64,000 bases of DNA from contig NC_085128.1 in assembly GCF_030269925.1 (NCBI RefSeq), forward strand, positions 2,668,501-2,732,500, read 5' to 3'. A program made the translations under genes and the position numbers. The notes below the pieces were generated by a model. That model was given only the letters and a program-made list of their open reading frames with translations. It had not been told where the DNA came from and did not search any database. Of this stretch, positions 11,516 through 21,552 are shown one piece after another (position 1 is the stretch's first letter; the number at the start of each line of letters is the position of its first letter). Source of the DNA: Bombyx mori (taxonomy: Eukaryota > Arthropoda > Insecta > Lepidoptera > Bombycidae).

Positions 11516-11938
11516 CCAATGACGTTTTACACCTCACCTTCCCGCCAAAAGTGTTAAACTCGCTGCCCTGCCACATAATCTTTTAGCTATATATTTTATC
11601 CGATACCAAGGATCTACGTATACGAAGGATCTACATATATATCTGGCAATTATTAGTCCAGCCCCAAAAACTCAAGCCGTATGATTAGCAGATAGTTTAA
11701 CGCGAATTAGCGGTGTACCCAAACTCACAGACTTTAACATCATTATTTAGTACTTTTAAATGACACAGGTTTAATTAAAACTTAAATAAACTTATTTAGT
11801 CTTACAATCGTCTATATGTGAAATGTTATTGATGAAATTCTGAAATTATTTTTTTAACTATTAACTTTATTTTGCAGATTAGATTTTAGACACCTAGTAT
11901 ATTTGTTTGAATTGATCTAATCCATTGACAGATAATAG
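11516..11938. other. Non-coding stretch
   Basis: AT-rich; nothing supported. Confidence 0.4.
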
Positions 11939-12242
11939 TCCTCCCGATCCACTAACGGTGCTTCTAGGTACTTCAAGCACCGGTCACCGTTCTCGTCGAA
12001 CTCGTCGCTTGCGACGAAGGGCTCGACGAGTAAATTAACTCTCAGACACAGCCCATTGAGTTTCTGCCGGATCTTCTCAGTGGGTCACGTTTCCGATCCG
12101 GTGGTAGATTCTGCGAAGCACGGCTCTTGCTAGGGTTCGTGTTAGCATCGTCGTCAGGTTTGAGCCCCGTGAGCTCACCTACTAGTTACGGTTACGCTGG
12201 AATAGCCTCTCTAGGCTACCAGCACAGGAAGGAAAAAAAAAA
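11939..12242 (+). mobile_element. Bm1-like SINE
   Basis: Runs from CCTCCCGATCCACTAACGG through the shared core (TTTCTGCCGGATCTTCTCAG, GATCCGGTGGTAGATTCTG) to a tail CAGCACAGGAAGGAAAAAAA. Confidence 0.8.
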
Positions 12243-12480
12243 TATGCAAGTTGAATACAATTATAGAGAATAATCCCTATTGTTCGAAAATATACTTCCG
12301 TTACAAATAGGTAGTATCATTTTGTTAAATTCTTTCAGTACCTGTTAGAGATTTAATACGAAATAATGTTGGAACTACAACGAGTCCAGTAATACCGGTT
12401 TAATATGAAACAATAAAAGATCTTTACAGCCGACGATTTTAAAGTATTTTTACTTATTGTTGTAAAGAGATTAACAACTT

Positions 12481-12535
12481 TACGAGCCACCGGATGTTAA
12501 ATGGCTAATGAATCCCATAGACATTACAAAGTAAA
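12481..12535 (-). mobile_element. BMC1/BmSE-type fragment
   Basis: Short degenerate reverse-strand match to the tail (CACCGGATGTTAAATGGC, CCCATAGACATTACAAAG). Confidence 0.4.
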
Positions 12536-12633
12536 TCTTGCTTTAATCATAAAATATTATATCGATAGCATAATAGTATATATTTGATTATATGCACACT
12601 GATATATGAAGTTAAGGTAATAAGTACACATTT

Positions 12634-13107
12634 CGGGGGCCGGAGGAGGGCGTGCGGTCCGCATTTTCGTCGTCACTGTCGTCGCCGAACATACTGTGGA
12701 AGAGCAACCCGGTCGGCGGTGTATCGCGTTCTGACCCGGCAGGCTGGTTCTGGCCCAGCGGGGAATCCCGGAACACCAGCGGCATCGCCCGGGCGGCCTG
12801 GTAGGGCCGCGGTCGCGGACGTCGTTAGTCGTCGACTATCGCCTCGACGACCCGTCGGTCGGGCGTCCTCGGGGTGCCACTGCGTGTCTGGTTGTAGCGT
12901 TTACCGCGGGAACCCCTCTACTCTGACCGGGTTTTGACCCCAGACGGAGATCGGACGTCGGTTATAAGAGTGCAGGGGAGTCGTTTAGTGGGTGGGCTCT
13001 AAAACTCATTGGGCCCGCGGTCTGCTCCCAATATCTTGCAGATCGTTGAGTCTCACACACAGCGCGGGGACCTCGTAGGAGGTTCGGCCCCCGGCCCGAA
13101 AAAAAAA
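12634..13107 (+). mobile_element. GC-rich 3' end of a non-LTR retrotransposon
   Basis: A sharply GC-rich block in AT-rich surroundings, ending GGCCCCCGGCCCG plus about 10 A. Near-matching flanks AAGTACACATTT (12622-12633) and AGTCACATTT (13108-13117) look like a target duplication with one indel. This is the layout of a LINE 3' end inserted by target-primed reverse transcription. I cannot place the clade; R1-like is a guess. The 117-codon frame here is a by-product of base composition. Confidence 0.55.
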
Positions 13108-13117
13108 AGTCACATTT

Positions 13118-13568
13118 GCATTATATTAAAATCGTATCGTAAGGTATAAAATGCTCATTATAACGAGATGAAAACACTAAGATCCTCCGGGCGGTGTGAA
13201 ATTTGAAGTTAGAACAGAAAATTAGAAGAAGCTGCAAAAAAGTGGAAGTTGCAATGATACGCGGTAATGTTTCGAGTGTGAAAGTTGACAGAATGGTTAA
13301 GATCCATGCTGGTTATTGTGCCTTACCACTAGTAAAATTAAGGGAGAAATTAAGACTGAGAAGGAATATCGTAACTGATGTTGACTTTAGTGACCACAAT
13401 AGCAGAAGCGAGAAGTAGCCGCGGTTGCGTATCGTGTTAGGAATAGCCAGATAGACTTTTAACCTTGCAGGATTCTCTTACTTGACAATAAAGAAGAATA
13501 TCTGAATATCTGGTGGAATATCGATGCAATAAAATAAAAAGATGTGTGGTGTCGTGGGACACCGGATA
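13118..13568. other. Non-coding stretch
   Basis: A 71-codon frame (13203-13418) has no recognisable motif. No other feature seen. Confidence 0.35.
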
Positions 13569-13872
13569 GGAACGAAGTTCCTTATTAGAAAAATATTAAT
13601 TTTAAGTTCTATTCGAGGTATAAAGAAAATAATTATTCGGGTATACATTTTTTATTAAGATTTTTCTATTGATAAAAAAAAACTACTTTATAAAGTTATC
13701 AACTCTATTTTATTCAATGATTTATAAAAAAACTATAATAAAAAATATGTTATTTTTTGCACTTTATTACAAAGTTAAGTCGTACACTGTATACTAATAA
13801 AAATCTTACGTTACGAACGTTTTTTCCCGGTTAGGGTACCCCTCCGCATCGTCCCATAAGGAACTTCGTTCC
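13569..13872. mobile_element. 304-bp element with 17-bp perfect inverted ends
   Basis: Left end GGAACGAAGTTCCTTAT and right end ATAAGGAACTTCGTTCC are exact reverse complements. Each arm also folds on itself (GGAAC-GAA-GTTCC). The interior is AT-rich and non-coding. It may be a MITE, but no clear target duplication is visible and the true boundaries could lie outside these arms. Confidence 0.5.
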
Positions 13873-14704
13873 AAAAAAATTAAAAATATAGCTTTCGCAT
13901 GCCAGCTTTTTAGAGGTGAAGAAATGATACAAATAATGTGCTTCCTTCTAGACCCGAAAGCTTTTTAAAGGACTTACGGACTGTTGGATCGACAGGTCTA
14001 ATTAATTTAATGTCTAATTTATTTCAATCTAATATAAGATAAATTAGTGAGAAAGAAACGTTCTGAAATTCGAAATCAATCAAATTTTTAAAAATGGAGT
14101 CACGTATTCTCTAGATATACGCGGCTTCGTTTTGTTTGTCTTCGTTCGTTTTTCTAAAGTAAACTTCAATAATACTGAAACAAACCACCACACTAAGTCC
14201 ATATTTTAAGTATGTATGTAAGTACATATACTTTTAAATGTACCTACTCATGCGCGACTTAAAGTACAAGTTAAATGGAGAGTTCTTAGAGTAAAGCCAA
14301 TTTATGCGACTCCAGCCTGAGTGATTAGTCTATTCAATGTATGTATATGATTTAAAAATTAAATTGTAAAAACGTAATTAAAATTTTAAAATCCTTCTGA
14401 ATTTAAAAATCAACTTCTTAGAATTTATATTTCGAATTAAACGTTACAATAATATTTTTTCTTCTTCTTCTTCTTCTTTTTTCCTTTAATTCTTCTTTCC
14501 CGCAATATTTAAGGGTCGCTGCAGTACGTTCTCTTGGCATACAGTATAAGGATTTGGCATGAGTTTTACGACCAGCCACCTCCCCGACGTCAACCCTGCC
14601 TTCAGTAATAAATGCATTGCAACGTCTCATAGGGATGAACCTCTTATGGTACCAACAACCTTTTTAAGGTGTATCTTTAAAAAAAAACAATTATTAACGA
14701 TTCA
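13873..14704. other. Non-coding stretch
   Basis: Contains a short CTT microsatellite at 14461-14477. The minus-strand 70-codon frame across it is low-complexity. Nothing else seen. Confidence 0.4.
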
Positions 14705-15050
14705 TTTTTTTTCCTACCTATGCTGATAGCCTTGAGAGGGTATTTCAGCTTCTCTTTGACGTGTTGGTGAGCTCACGGGGCTCTAACCGGGAGTGTTGCT
14801 AACACTGGTCCTAGCAAGAGCAGTGCTTCGCAGAATCTACCACCGGATCGGAAAAGCGACCCACTGAGAAGATCCGGCGACAAACTCAGTGGGCTATGTC
14901 TATGGGTTAATTCGCTTGTCGAGCTCTTCGTCGTAAGCGACGGGTTCTACGAGGCGGTGACCGGTGCTTGTGGTACCTAAAAGCACCGTTAATAGATCGG
15001 GAGGATCCGTAATGTCCTGTTTAGGGCAACGTCGACTGTTTACCATTCGG
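14705..15050 (-). mobile_element. Bm1-like SINE, long copy
   Basis: A T-run, CCTACCTATGCTGATAGCC, GTGAGCTCACGGGGCTC, CAGAATCTACCACCGGATC, GAAACTCAGTGGGC and CGGGAGGATCCG, extending to GTCGACTGTTTACCATTCGG. It is the reverse complement of the 5741-6092 copy over nearly its whole length. Confidence 0.8.
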
Positions 15051-15111
15051 TCTACATACAAGATCGCGTATGATTAACGATACACGAATTCATTACATCA
15101 TTCATTCATTA

Positions 15112-15355
15112 CTTACCGGTGGTAGGACCTCTTGTGAGTCCGGACGGGTTGGTACCACCGTCTTGCCTATTTCTGCCGTGAAGCAGTAATGCGTTTCGGT
15201 TTGAAGGGTGGGGCAGCCGTTGTAACTATACTGAGACCTTAGAACTTATATCTCGAGGTAGGTGGCGCATTTACGTTGTAGATGTCTATGGGCTCCAGTA
15301 ATCACTTAACATCAGGTGGGCTGTGAGCTCGTCCACCAATCTAAGCAATAAAAAA
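15112..15355 (+). mobile_element. BMC1/BmSE-type element, truncated at the recurrent 5' point
   Basis: Begins ATTACTTACCGGTGGTAGGAC and is complete to the tail CAATCTAAGCAATAAAAAA. Confidence 0.9.
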
Positions 15356-15625
15356 ACATCGTCTGTATAAAAAAACATAGGTAATAAATTCACGAAATGA
15401 GTCAGAACGCTCAAACTATCTTAATAATTGAAGCCGCAAGTTGGTTCGGTACTGAAAACATGTACACTCCGGTTCGGTTACGTCTTTGTAAACAAAAAAT
15501 ACTGATTCATTCGATGTATAATTTAACAACTTGAGTCTAAGCTACGAGCGATGACGAATTAAATTTTGTGAAGAACGATAATATAGAAAAACAATCCTGA
15601 CTGAAAACTATTCTGTGTATTCTTA

Positions 15626-15748
15626 GTACGAGTTTTTTAACGTTCTCGATAGCGTAAAAGTTAACTTAATTTATTATGGAGTTGGAACAGCGCCCCTAGC
15701 GGCAAACGTAGGCAAACGTTAACGTAGGAAACATTAAAGAACTCGCAT
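15626..15748. mobile_element. Palindromic MITE copy 3
   Basis: Follows TA with GTACGAGTTTTTTAACG and shares AGCGCCCCTAGCGGC with the copies at 2578 and 4952. The right inverted repeat is eroded to AAGAACTCGCA, and part of the core is duplicated (GGCAAACGTA then GGCAAACG). Confidence 0.65.
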
Positions 15749-15865
15749 CAAGCTTTAATCTCACTGAAGTACGTTCAATATTCGTGAAATTTAAAGTAAC
15801 ACTTTAAATTCTAAACACCAAGCTCATAAACTCACTAAGGCTCATAAACACGAAGAAATTACTTA

Positions 15866-16195
15866 AATTTTATTTGTATCCGTCCCTGTTCCCGTTATAT
15901 GAGGTCGGGTCCCTCACTCTACGGCGCCAGGCTGATCTGTCCTGGGTTGTCGGTTTTGGCAATTGGGCTTTCTTAAGTTCTCTTTCGATGTTTGACCAAC
16001 AGGTCGATGGCGGGCGGCCTCTACCTTTCTTTTATTCTGGCAAGCCCAATGCGACCTTCACCACATGATCTTCGTCCCGTCTCATGATATGGCCATACCA
16101 TCTAAGGCGATTTTCCGTCATTTTGTCTGTGATTGATGCGACTTTAAAGCTCCCCGTATTCATTCCGAACTCTGTCCATCCTGGTCACCCCACCC
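15866..16195 (-). pseudogene. RTE-like LINE reverse-transcriptase C-terminus, broken
   Basis: Minus-strand translation gives ITDKMTENRLRWYGHIMRRD followed by KGRGRPPSTCW and QDRSAWRRRVRDP. These are the conserved C-terminal motifs of RTE-like ORFs. A stop lies between the LRWYGH and GRGRPP blocks, and a frameshift separates an upstream RMDRVRNEYGEL block. No catalytic reverse-transcriptase core remains. The plus-strand 64-codon frame is its shadow. This is a dead transposon fragment. Confidence 0.75.
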
Positions 16196-16382
16196 GCCCA
16201 TTATGTATCATTAAAACATAATTATTATATCAATTAATTTGACAGTAAGGTGAAAGTTGAACCAAGAGCTTGAAAGTTAGTTTAGTAGTACATCGTCAGT
16301 TTCGCCGATTCTCACGAGTGGGAGACATCAGTAAAATCAATTTTACGACGAAAACTATAAAATACATATATAATGTTAATAT

Positions 16383-16436
16383 TAAACCGTAAAGTTAGTT
16401 TTAATTATTAATTATTAAAACTAACTTTACGGTTTA
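16383..16436. repeat. 54-bp near-perfect palindrome
   Basis: The 22-base arm beginning TAAACCGTAAAGTTAG is repeated in exact reverse complement, ending CTAACTTTACGGTTTA, around a short AT loop. It lies 16 bp from the tail of the SINE at 16453. Confidence 0.9.
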
Positions 16437-16452
16437 GAACATTATTAATTAT

Positions 16453-16804
16453 TTTTTCTTTTCTTTTTTTATTGCTTATCAGAGCTCATAGACCACTGGA
16501 ACGTAAACGCCGCCACCTACCGCCATGAGTTCTAAGGTCTCAATGTTTACCGTACAACGGAATTTCCCAACTTTCAAACCAAACCGCATTACTGCTTCGC
16601 GGTAGAAATAGGCAGGGGGTGGTACCTACCCGTGCGAATTCACAAGACGTCCAGCGGGTTTGGTTTCTATGACACGGTGTTATTCCTTCACCGTGAAAGT
16701 ACGTATTTCATTTGAAAAATTGATACCTGCCTGCGGGATTCGAACACCGTTGCACCGGTACATACGAATGCACCGGGCGTCTTATTTTTTGGGCTACGAC
16801 GACT
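16453..16804 (-). mobile_element. tRNA-headed SINE, near full length
   Basis: On the minus strand it starts AAGTCGTCGTAGCCC and carries a box-B sequence GGTGTTCGAATCCC (16735-16748). It continues through the linker AATTTTTCAAATG and the BMC1-type body to an A-rich tail. It shows an internal pol III promoter like the copies at 43041, 46346 and 52911, but is more diverged and has deletions in the body. Confidence 0.75.
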
Positions 16805-18725
16805 TTATTACCAAAATGTAATTTAAATAAAGTAATTTTTTAAGTTTTGTAACGAAACTGTCGCGCACTCTTGACTTGAAATTCGTCTCAACTCCAAATA
16901 TGGTTCACATTCGCAAGGCCAATTGTAGTTGCGTAATCGAATATTTCGAGCAATGATCTGATGGTCATTACCGATGACAGCTGTTTCCGAAGGTAACCAT
17001 CGCGTCATACCTCAGTTTTATAAGGAAACATCGCGGAAATTATATTTATTTTTTGTTATTTAAATAAACTTTTCTATGTATTACAACAAACCTTTTAATT
17101 TTTTCAAAATAAGATTATTTACATTACTACCAATATTATTTAATTTACCTATTTATGCATATTTTTAATTTTAAATTTTCTAACATCTAAATTTATTGCA
17201 TAGATAATTTCTGTACAACAAATAAGAAGGAGTAAAGCAGTTTCTTAGAATATTCTAAAATGATAAGTAAATACTTTTGTCATGAAAGTAAGTCCACTAG
17301 GGTATATAGACTTTATATAGGTTCGAAATTACATATTAGTCCTGCTTTTGCTCCATCAAGGAGATTTCCGTGACAATCACTAGTTATAGCTTTCGGTAAT
17401 AGGGGCCTGGCATCTTCCGGCACACGGTCACCATTCATGAACACTGTTGTAATAGACTGTTTAATGGAGAAAAAAACCATTCTTTCAACTCCCAATCCTT
17501 TCATATCCCAATACTACATAAATACAAAAGCGAAATTTTAAATTTGTTATTCAACAAATAAGCGACTTCTAAAACCTCAAAAAGCTACAATATAAAATAA
17601 TATTTTCCTTTTTCATAGTGGTTAGTCGCTTAAATCATCAATAGATGGCGCTTTACTAAGCAAAACTTTTTGAACTATAGCTTTAACCGAAATCGCCAAT
17701 ACTTACTAACAGTGCCATCAAAAATCAAAGACAATCAAGCTTGAAAATAAGTCTATGCGAAACGATTAATGACTTTTCATTGTAAAATTTTGTTTCAAAA
17801 AGTATTTTCAGAGACTTTTGCTATCTGACAATAGATGGCAGTAAAAGTTTCCATTTCTAACGAATAGATGGCACAGGTATCAAAAATATTATTCCTCTTG
17901 GTGCTAATGCCCTCTTTTATTCTTTACAAATAAATTTTCCTTAGAAGAACTTATTGGTTTATCTTTAATCACTATCACTTTATTTTGATAATGCTATCAA
18001 TATGATTATTTTTTATGAAATGAGAAATAAATGTACCGCAAGGCAAATAAGCTGATATCAATGAATAAATAGGTATAGCAATTTCCTCATTAGTATAATT
18101 TTCCTTCGCTGAAACTTAAAAGATTGTCAGCTTACACCGCTTACATTAAACACCAAAGGGCATCGGTCTCGTGGATAACGAGCCACTTTGTACCCAATAA
18201 CGCAAGAGGTTACGTGCAATTTGTCGTGTCATTGGTCGTAGTCACATTTATTTTGTTTGCATGGACGTAAAGAGTCCACACCCTTAGCTCCAACTACCCA
18301 TTCAAGGCTATTTTACCTTGAACCCCGCCTACGAAGCTTACTATTGAAAATGGAGTTCATTAGAAGGAAAATGGAGGCCAAGCTGTCTTGGCTAGGAGAT
18401 ACTTCGTCCATCCATAGCCAGGTGACAGCTATCACGTCATCAACGCAATTGAATCGTTACCGTAAAAGTTAACTAGTATTCCGCGGACACTGTTACGGTG
18501 AACTACCATCATTCTCGGATATTAACGGCCACGAAAAAAAGTCTCATATAACTAATATTTGTAAATTAAAAAGTATCTCACAAAGCAATCATAAATAAAA
18601 CAAAAATATTTGGTCCTGATGAATGAATAAAACAGCAAATACTTATTACAAAGAGTTAAGTAATAAAATTTCAGTACTTCAAATTACTACACTATCGTTA
18701 TTTGATTCCGACCTAGACCAACAAA
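16805..18725. other. Single-copy-looking region upstream of the coding frame
   Basis: No family repeat recognised. A short motif ATAGATGGC occurs three times in the same orientation between 17640 and 17875. Frames of 60-70 codons here have no recognisable content. A possible acceptor TTTCAG at about 18668-18673, 53 bp before the ATG at 18726, could begin the exon carrying that frame. Confidence 0.4.
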
Positions 18726-19481
18726 ATGAACATGAGGCGTAGAAGGGAATCGGTTGCTTCAGTCTACAGGAAGACCACAAAATTTATAAGCTCCAACACA
18801 GCCAATCTTTTGAAGAAGATGCCTAACACCAAGAAAATTAGATCTCCCTCGCAATCAAACGCAGAAGAATTAAAAACAATGTCTATCAACAACAAAGAAG
18901 ATTCAGAAACTGAAGATGATGATCTCGGAGAAAGAGACCTTGATTACTATTTAGGAGTAAAAAAAAAAGAAACCTATTGGAGAGATCCTGAAAGAACAGA
19001 ACAAATCGTGAAAGACTATTTACTTTATCATTGCGGGGTTTCAGAAGATGATTTCAATAAGTATCACAAAAAAATCGTAACGAAAACATCTTCAATTGCC
19101 GAACCTAGATTAAAACAGGTGCCTTTTAAAATACACAAGAAGAAAAAGAATGATTTGAAAGATGACTCGTGGAAAGACATGGCTGGATTTTTTAAGCTCT
19201 TCGCCTACAGACGGGACAGCGAATATTCCACTTCGGATAGTTATAGCGAGTGCGATTCAGATGAATTAATTTATGACGATAAATTCAGTAATAAAGGTGA
19301 CAAAGACAACGAAATTGAGACTAAAGATGTCGGCGTTAATGGGAGCCACACGGAAAATTTGAATGAGGTTAATGAAATTCAGCTTATTGAAAATTTCACT
19401 GTTCAAACTGCCTTATCGAATGTTTCGTTTTGTTTTTTTAAAATAAAAAAAATAATCTTACATATCTTAACAATTACTTGA
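18726..19481 (+). CDS. Uncharacterised charged protein, possibly a 5' coding exon
   Basis: I do not recognise this protein. The 251-codon frame is by far the longest in the window and its composition is not random. The first 40 residues are basic (MRRRRE, KKMPNTKK). An acidic stretch SETEDDDLGERDLDYY follows at about 60-75. The middle (residues 80-155) has ETYWRDPERTEQIVKDYL, basic KIHKKKKND and WKDMAGFFKLF. A Ser/Asp-rich part follows (YSTSDSYSECDSDE, about 166-180). There is no signal peptide or clear membrane segment. The start is supported by a TAG in frame 12 bases upstream and the context CAAAATG. The last 25-30 residues (CFFKIKKIILHILTIT) look like read-through into an AT-rich intron. 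A phase-0 donor-like GAG|GTTAAT lies at 19367/19368 and would join in frame to the PET-type exon at 20514. That donor is weak. It could instead be an independent single-exon orphan gene. Confidence 0.55.
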   Translation: MNMRRRRESVASVYRKTTKFISSNTANLLKKMPNTKKIRSPSQSNAEELKTMSINNKEDSETEDDDLGERDLDYYLGVKKKETYWRDPERTEQIVKDYLLYHCGVSEDDFNKYHKKIVTKTSSIAEPRLKQVPFKIHKKKKNDLKDDSWKDMAGFFKLFAYRRDSEYSTSDSYSECDSDELIYDDKFSNKGDKDNEIETKDVGVNGSHTENLNEVNEIQLIENFTVQTALSNVSFCFFKIKKIILHILTIT

Positions 19482-19747
19482 TTTCTATTTTCGTGGCAAA
19501 AATGATAATGCATAATGTAAAACTAAATTATCTTTATTTCTCACAATCCGAAAAATTTTCGCCAACGTTCACCATAGTAATAATATTTACATAAATTTTA
19601 ATATTTTAAACGATGAAAAAACAATGATTAATTAAGCACGATTTCAAGCCTGACCACACATCATAGTAGGGTTACTGGATTAGCTATCAGCATCAAGAAT
19701 TACTTATATGAACACCGAATGGGTTTTTGTTAAGATTGTTGGATTGG

Positions 19748-19825
19748 TAGCCCGAAGGCCTTTCCAGTTTCACCAGGACAGGTGGACGAGCAAAGGCTCA
19801 GCCAGGAGGGATCGAATCCACGGAT
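19748..19825 (-). mobile_element. Tail fragment of the Bm1-related 'family C' SINE
   Basis: GGCCTTTCCAGTTTCACCAGG, GTGGACGAGCAAAGGCTCAGCC and AGGAGGGATCG, the reverse complement of the 3' tail at 47121-47440. The A-tail itself is lost. Confidence 0.6.
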
Positions 19826-20149
19826 TTCATAGCTCATCAAACATTTTGTTTCACTGATTGTTTTTGTAACGAAAGAATTCCGGCAAAATAGGAACTTCCA
19901 AATTAGCATATTTGTTTACGCTGTTTGTACTTTTATGTTGTTTGTTAGTATTTAAATCAAAAACTCCATTAAATATGACTAAGACTACTTACTCGTTTCT
20001 TTGTCGTTTGCGAATATAAACATTTAGGACGTGTTTTAAAAAGAAACAGAAGTATTTTCATTAAAAAGCGTGCGTTACTTAATGGTGTATTAAATGCTAT
20101 GGGGTGTATGTAGTAATTTTATCAAGTTAATGCATCCGTGATAAAAGTC

Positions 20150-20273
20150 AACCATCACACCGGAATGCATATCTGCTTCGCGACAGAAGAAAGAAGACCT
20201 TACAGAAGATAGTATCTTATCGCGAGGGCATACACTGAGTCCTACCACCAGTAATTAAGCAAATTATAAAATA
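20150..20273 (-). mobile_element. Degenerate BMC1/BmSE-type fragment
   Basis: Weak reverse-strand matches: GGAATGCATATCTGCTTCGCG, GAGTCCTACCACCAGTAATT and AGCAAATTATAA. It ends where the Helitron-like element at 20274 begins. Confidence 0.5.
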
Positions 20274-20486
20274 CTAGCGACCCGCCCTCGCTTCGTTTCG
20301 GAAACTGTAATTTATTATTGATTTCTCCACTAATTAATGGATGTTATTACACATATATCCCTTCCTCTTCAATCACTCTATCTATTAAAAAAACCGCATC
20401 AAAATCCGTTGCGTAGTTTTGAAGATTTAAGCATACATAGGGATATAGGGACAGAGAAAGCGACTTTGTTTTAAACTATGTAGTGA
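20274..20486 (-). mobile_element. Non-autonomous Helitron-like element next to an exon
   Basis: On the minus strand it starts TCACTACATAGTTTAAAAC and ends CGAAGCGAGGGCGGGTCGCTAG, with an A before and a T after. It closely matches 22001-22194. Internal motif: CGCATCAAAATCCGTTGCG (plus strand). Only 27 bp separate it from the exon at 20514. Confidence 0.75.
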
Positions 20487-20513
20487 TTTATAATCTGTTC
20501 GCTTTTGTTTCAG

Positions 20514-20599
20514 GGTGTGCGGATAAAAGAAGTATCAGAGGGAAGACCTTGCGACAACTGTCCAGAGCTGTGCCCCGGATTCGTCTCACACGCTTGGAG
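20514..20599 (+). CDS. Internal exon of a PET-LIM family protein (Prickle/Limpet/Testin group)
   Basis: An 86-nt exon between a strong acceptor (TTCGCTTTTGTTTCAG) and a consensus donor (GGAG|GTGAGT). In the open frame it encodes 28 residues plus two bases, including PCDNCPELCPGF and VSHAW. This C-x2-C-x3-C-x-G-[FY]-x3-H-x-W pattern is the Cys-rich start of the PET region in Prickle/espinas, Limpet and Testin. There the next residues are usually RK-[IV]-C. The exon breaks exactly in that Arg codon (AG|). PET-LIM proteins are cytoplasmic adaptors; Prickle acts in planar cell polarity. Which member this is cannot be told from 28 residues. I could not find the following exon in the window. Another frame is open too, but its translation carries no known motif. 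Confidence 0.7.
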
Positions 20600-21395
20600 G
20601 TGAGTTCTACTATATACTCTCATATTTATTGTATGTAACTCAGACGCGCCTTTACAAAATCTATATATTAATACGTGAAGCAAAAACTTTGTACCCCTCT
20701 TTACGAAAATTGCGCGGATGGAGGAATATGAAATTTCCCAATATAGATAGGGAGTGCAGAACGCTATTATTTTTTAATTATGTCCAAAAAATACATTAAA
20801 TCAATAAAAGAAACGTAACACACAATACCATGTACTTGACACATACACACGCAAATGATTTATCGTCAAACTTTTCTTATTGTTTATAATCTTTGGTCAA
20901 ATTGAGAATAGGTTAATATTGTTTGCCTTTAATATTATTTGTCTATAGTGTAGTCTTGGCGAAATCTGTGATTAAAGGAAGTAAAATAATAGTGTTTAAC
21001 TATAGAACCATAATAATGTTCAAACTTATAATTTCAATTAATTATCGTAGAATTTCGACTACCGGGGGACCACTAGTAATTATTATTATGCACTCTTATA
21101 TACATACATTCTTGGTCCGATTGTTTTGAATTCTTTAAACGTCTTTAGACTTTTTATTGTTCGTCTTTCAAAGGGTTTTAATAAATATAGTCATTGTTGT
21201 ACTGTCATGGTTTTTAAAAACAAAATATCCATTCAATTCAATCGGAAGTATTGATGTTGTTAGAAATCACCATGAAAGGATTCGTTACATAGATAGTGGT
21301 GAAGCTAACGAAATCTTATTACTTCGATTGAAATCAAATATATCAGTCGATCTATCATGTGAGATGTATTTTATTCATGAAGGAAGGATTAATGG
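20600..21395. other. Putative intron sequence
   Basis: AT-rich. Frames of 68 and 90 codons at 20923-21429 have no recognisable domain. Nothing else seen. Confidence 0.35.
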
Positions 21396-21485
21396 GGGCC
21401 CAGAGGCCTTTCCAGTTTCACCGGGATAGGTGGGCGAACAAAGGATCAGCCAGGTTTGGTTGGGATTTGCTAACAGTTGTCCGAT
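21396..21485 (-). mobile_element. Tail fragment of 'family C' SINE
   Basis: GGGCCCAGAGGCCTTTCCAG, TTTCACCGGGATAGGTGGGC and GGGATTTGCTAACAG, the reverse complement of the 47121-47440 tail. Confidence 0.65.
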
Positions 21486-21552
21486 ATGCAAAAAGTAATT
21501 TTGCCAACAACTTGCTTTCGGTTCAATTGGATTGAAGCTTGACAGGTAGGCA

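Larger units (their letters stand above)
19482..20273. other. Putative intron between the two coding segments
   Basis: AT-rich DNA holding old SINE fragments at 19748-19825 and about 20150-20273. No polyadenylation site is convincing just after the stop at 19481. Confidence 0.4.

Noticed and set aside
12584..12937. 117-codon Arg/Pro/Gly-rich frame
   Set aside because: It runs from unique DNA into the GC-rich LINE 3' end; length is explained by the lack of AT-rich stops.
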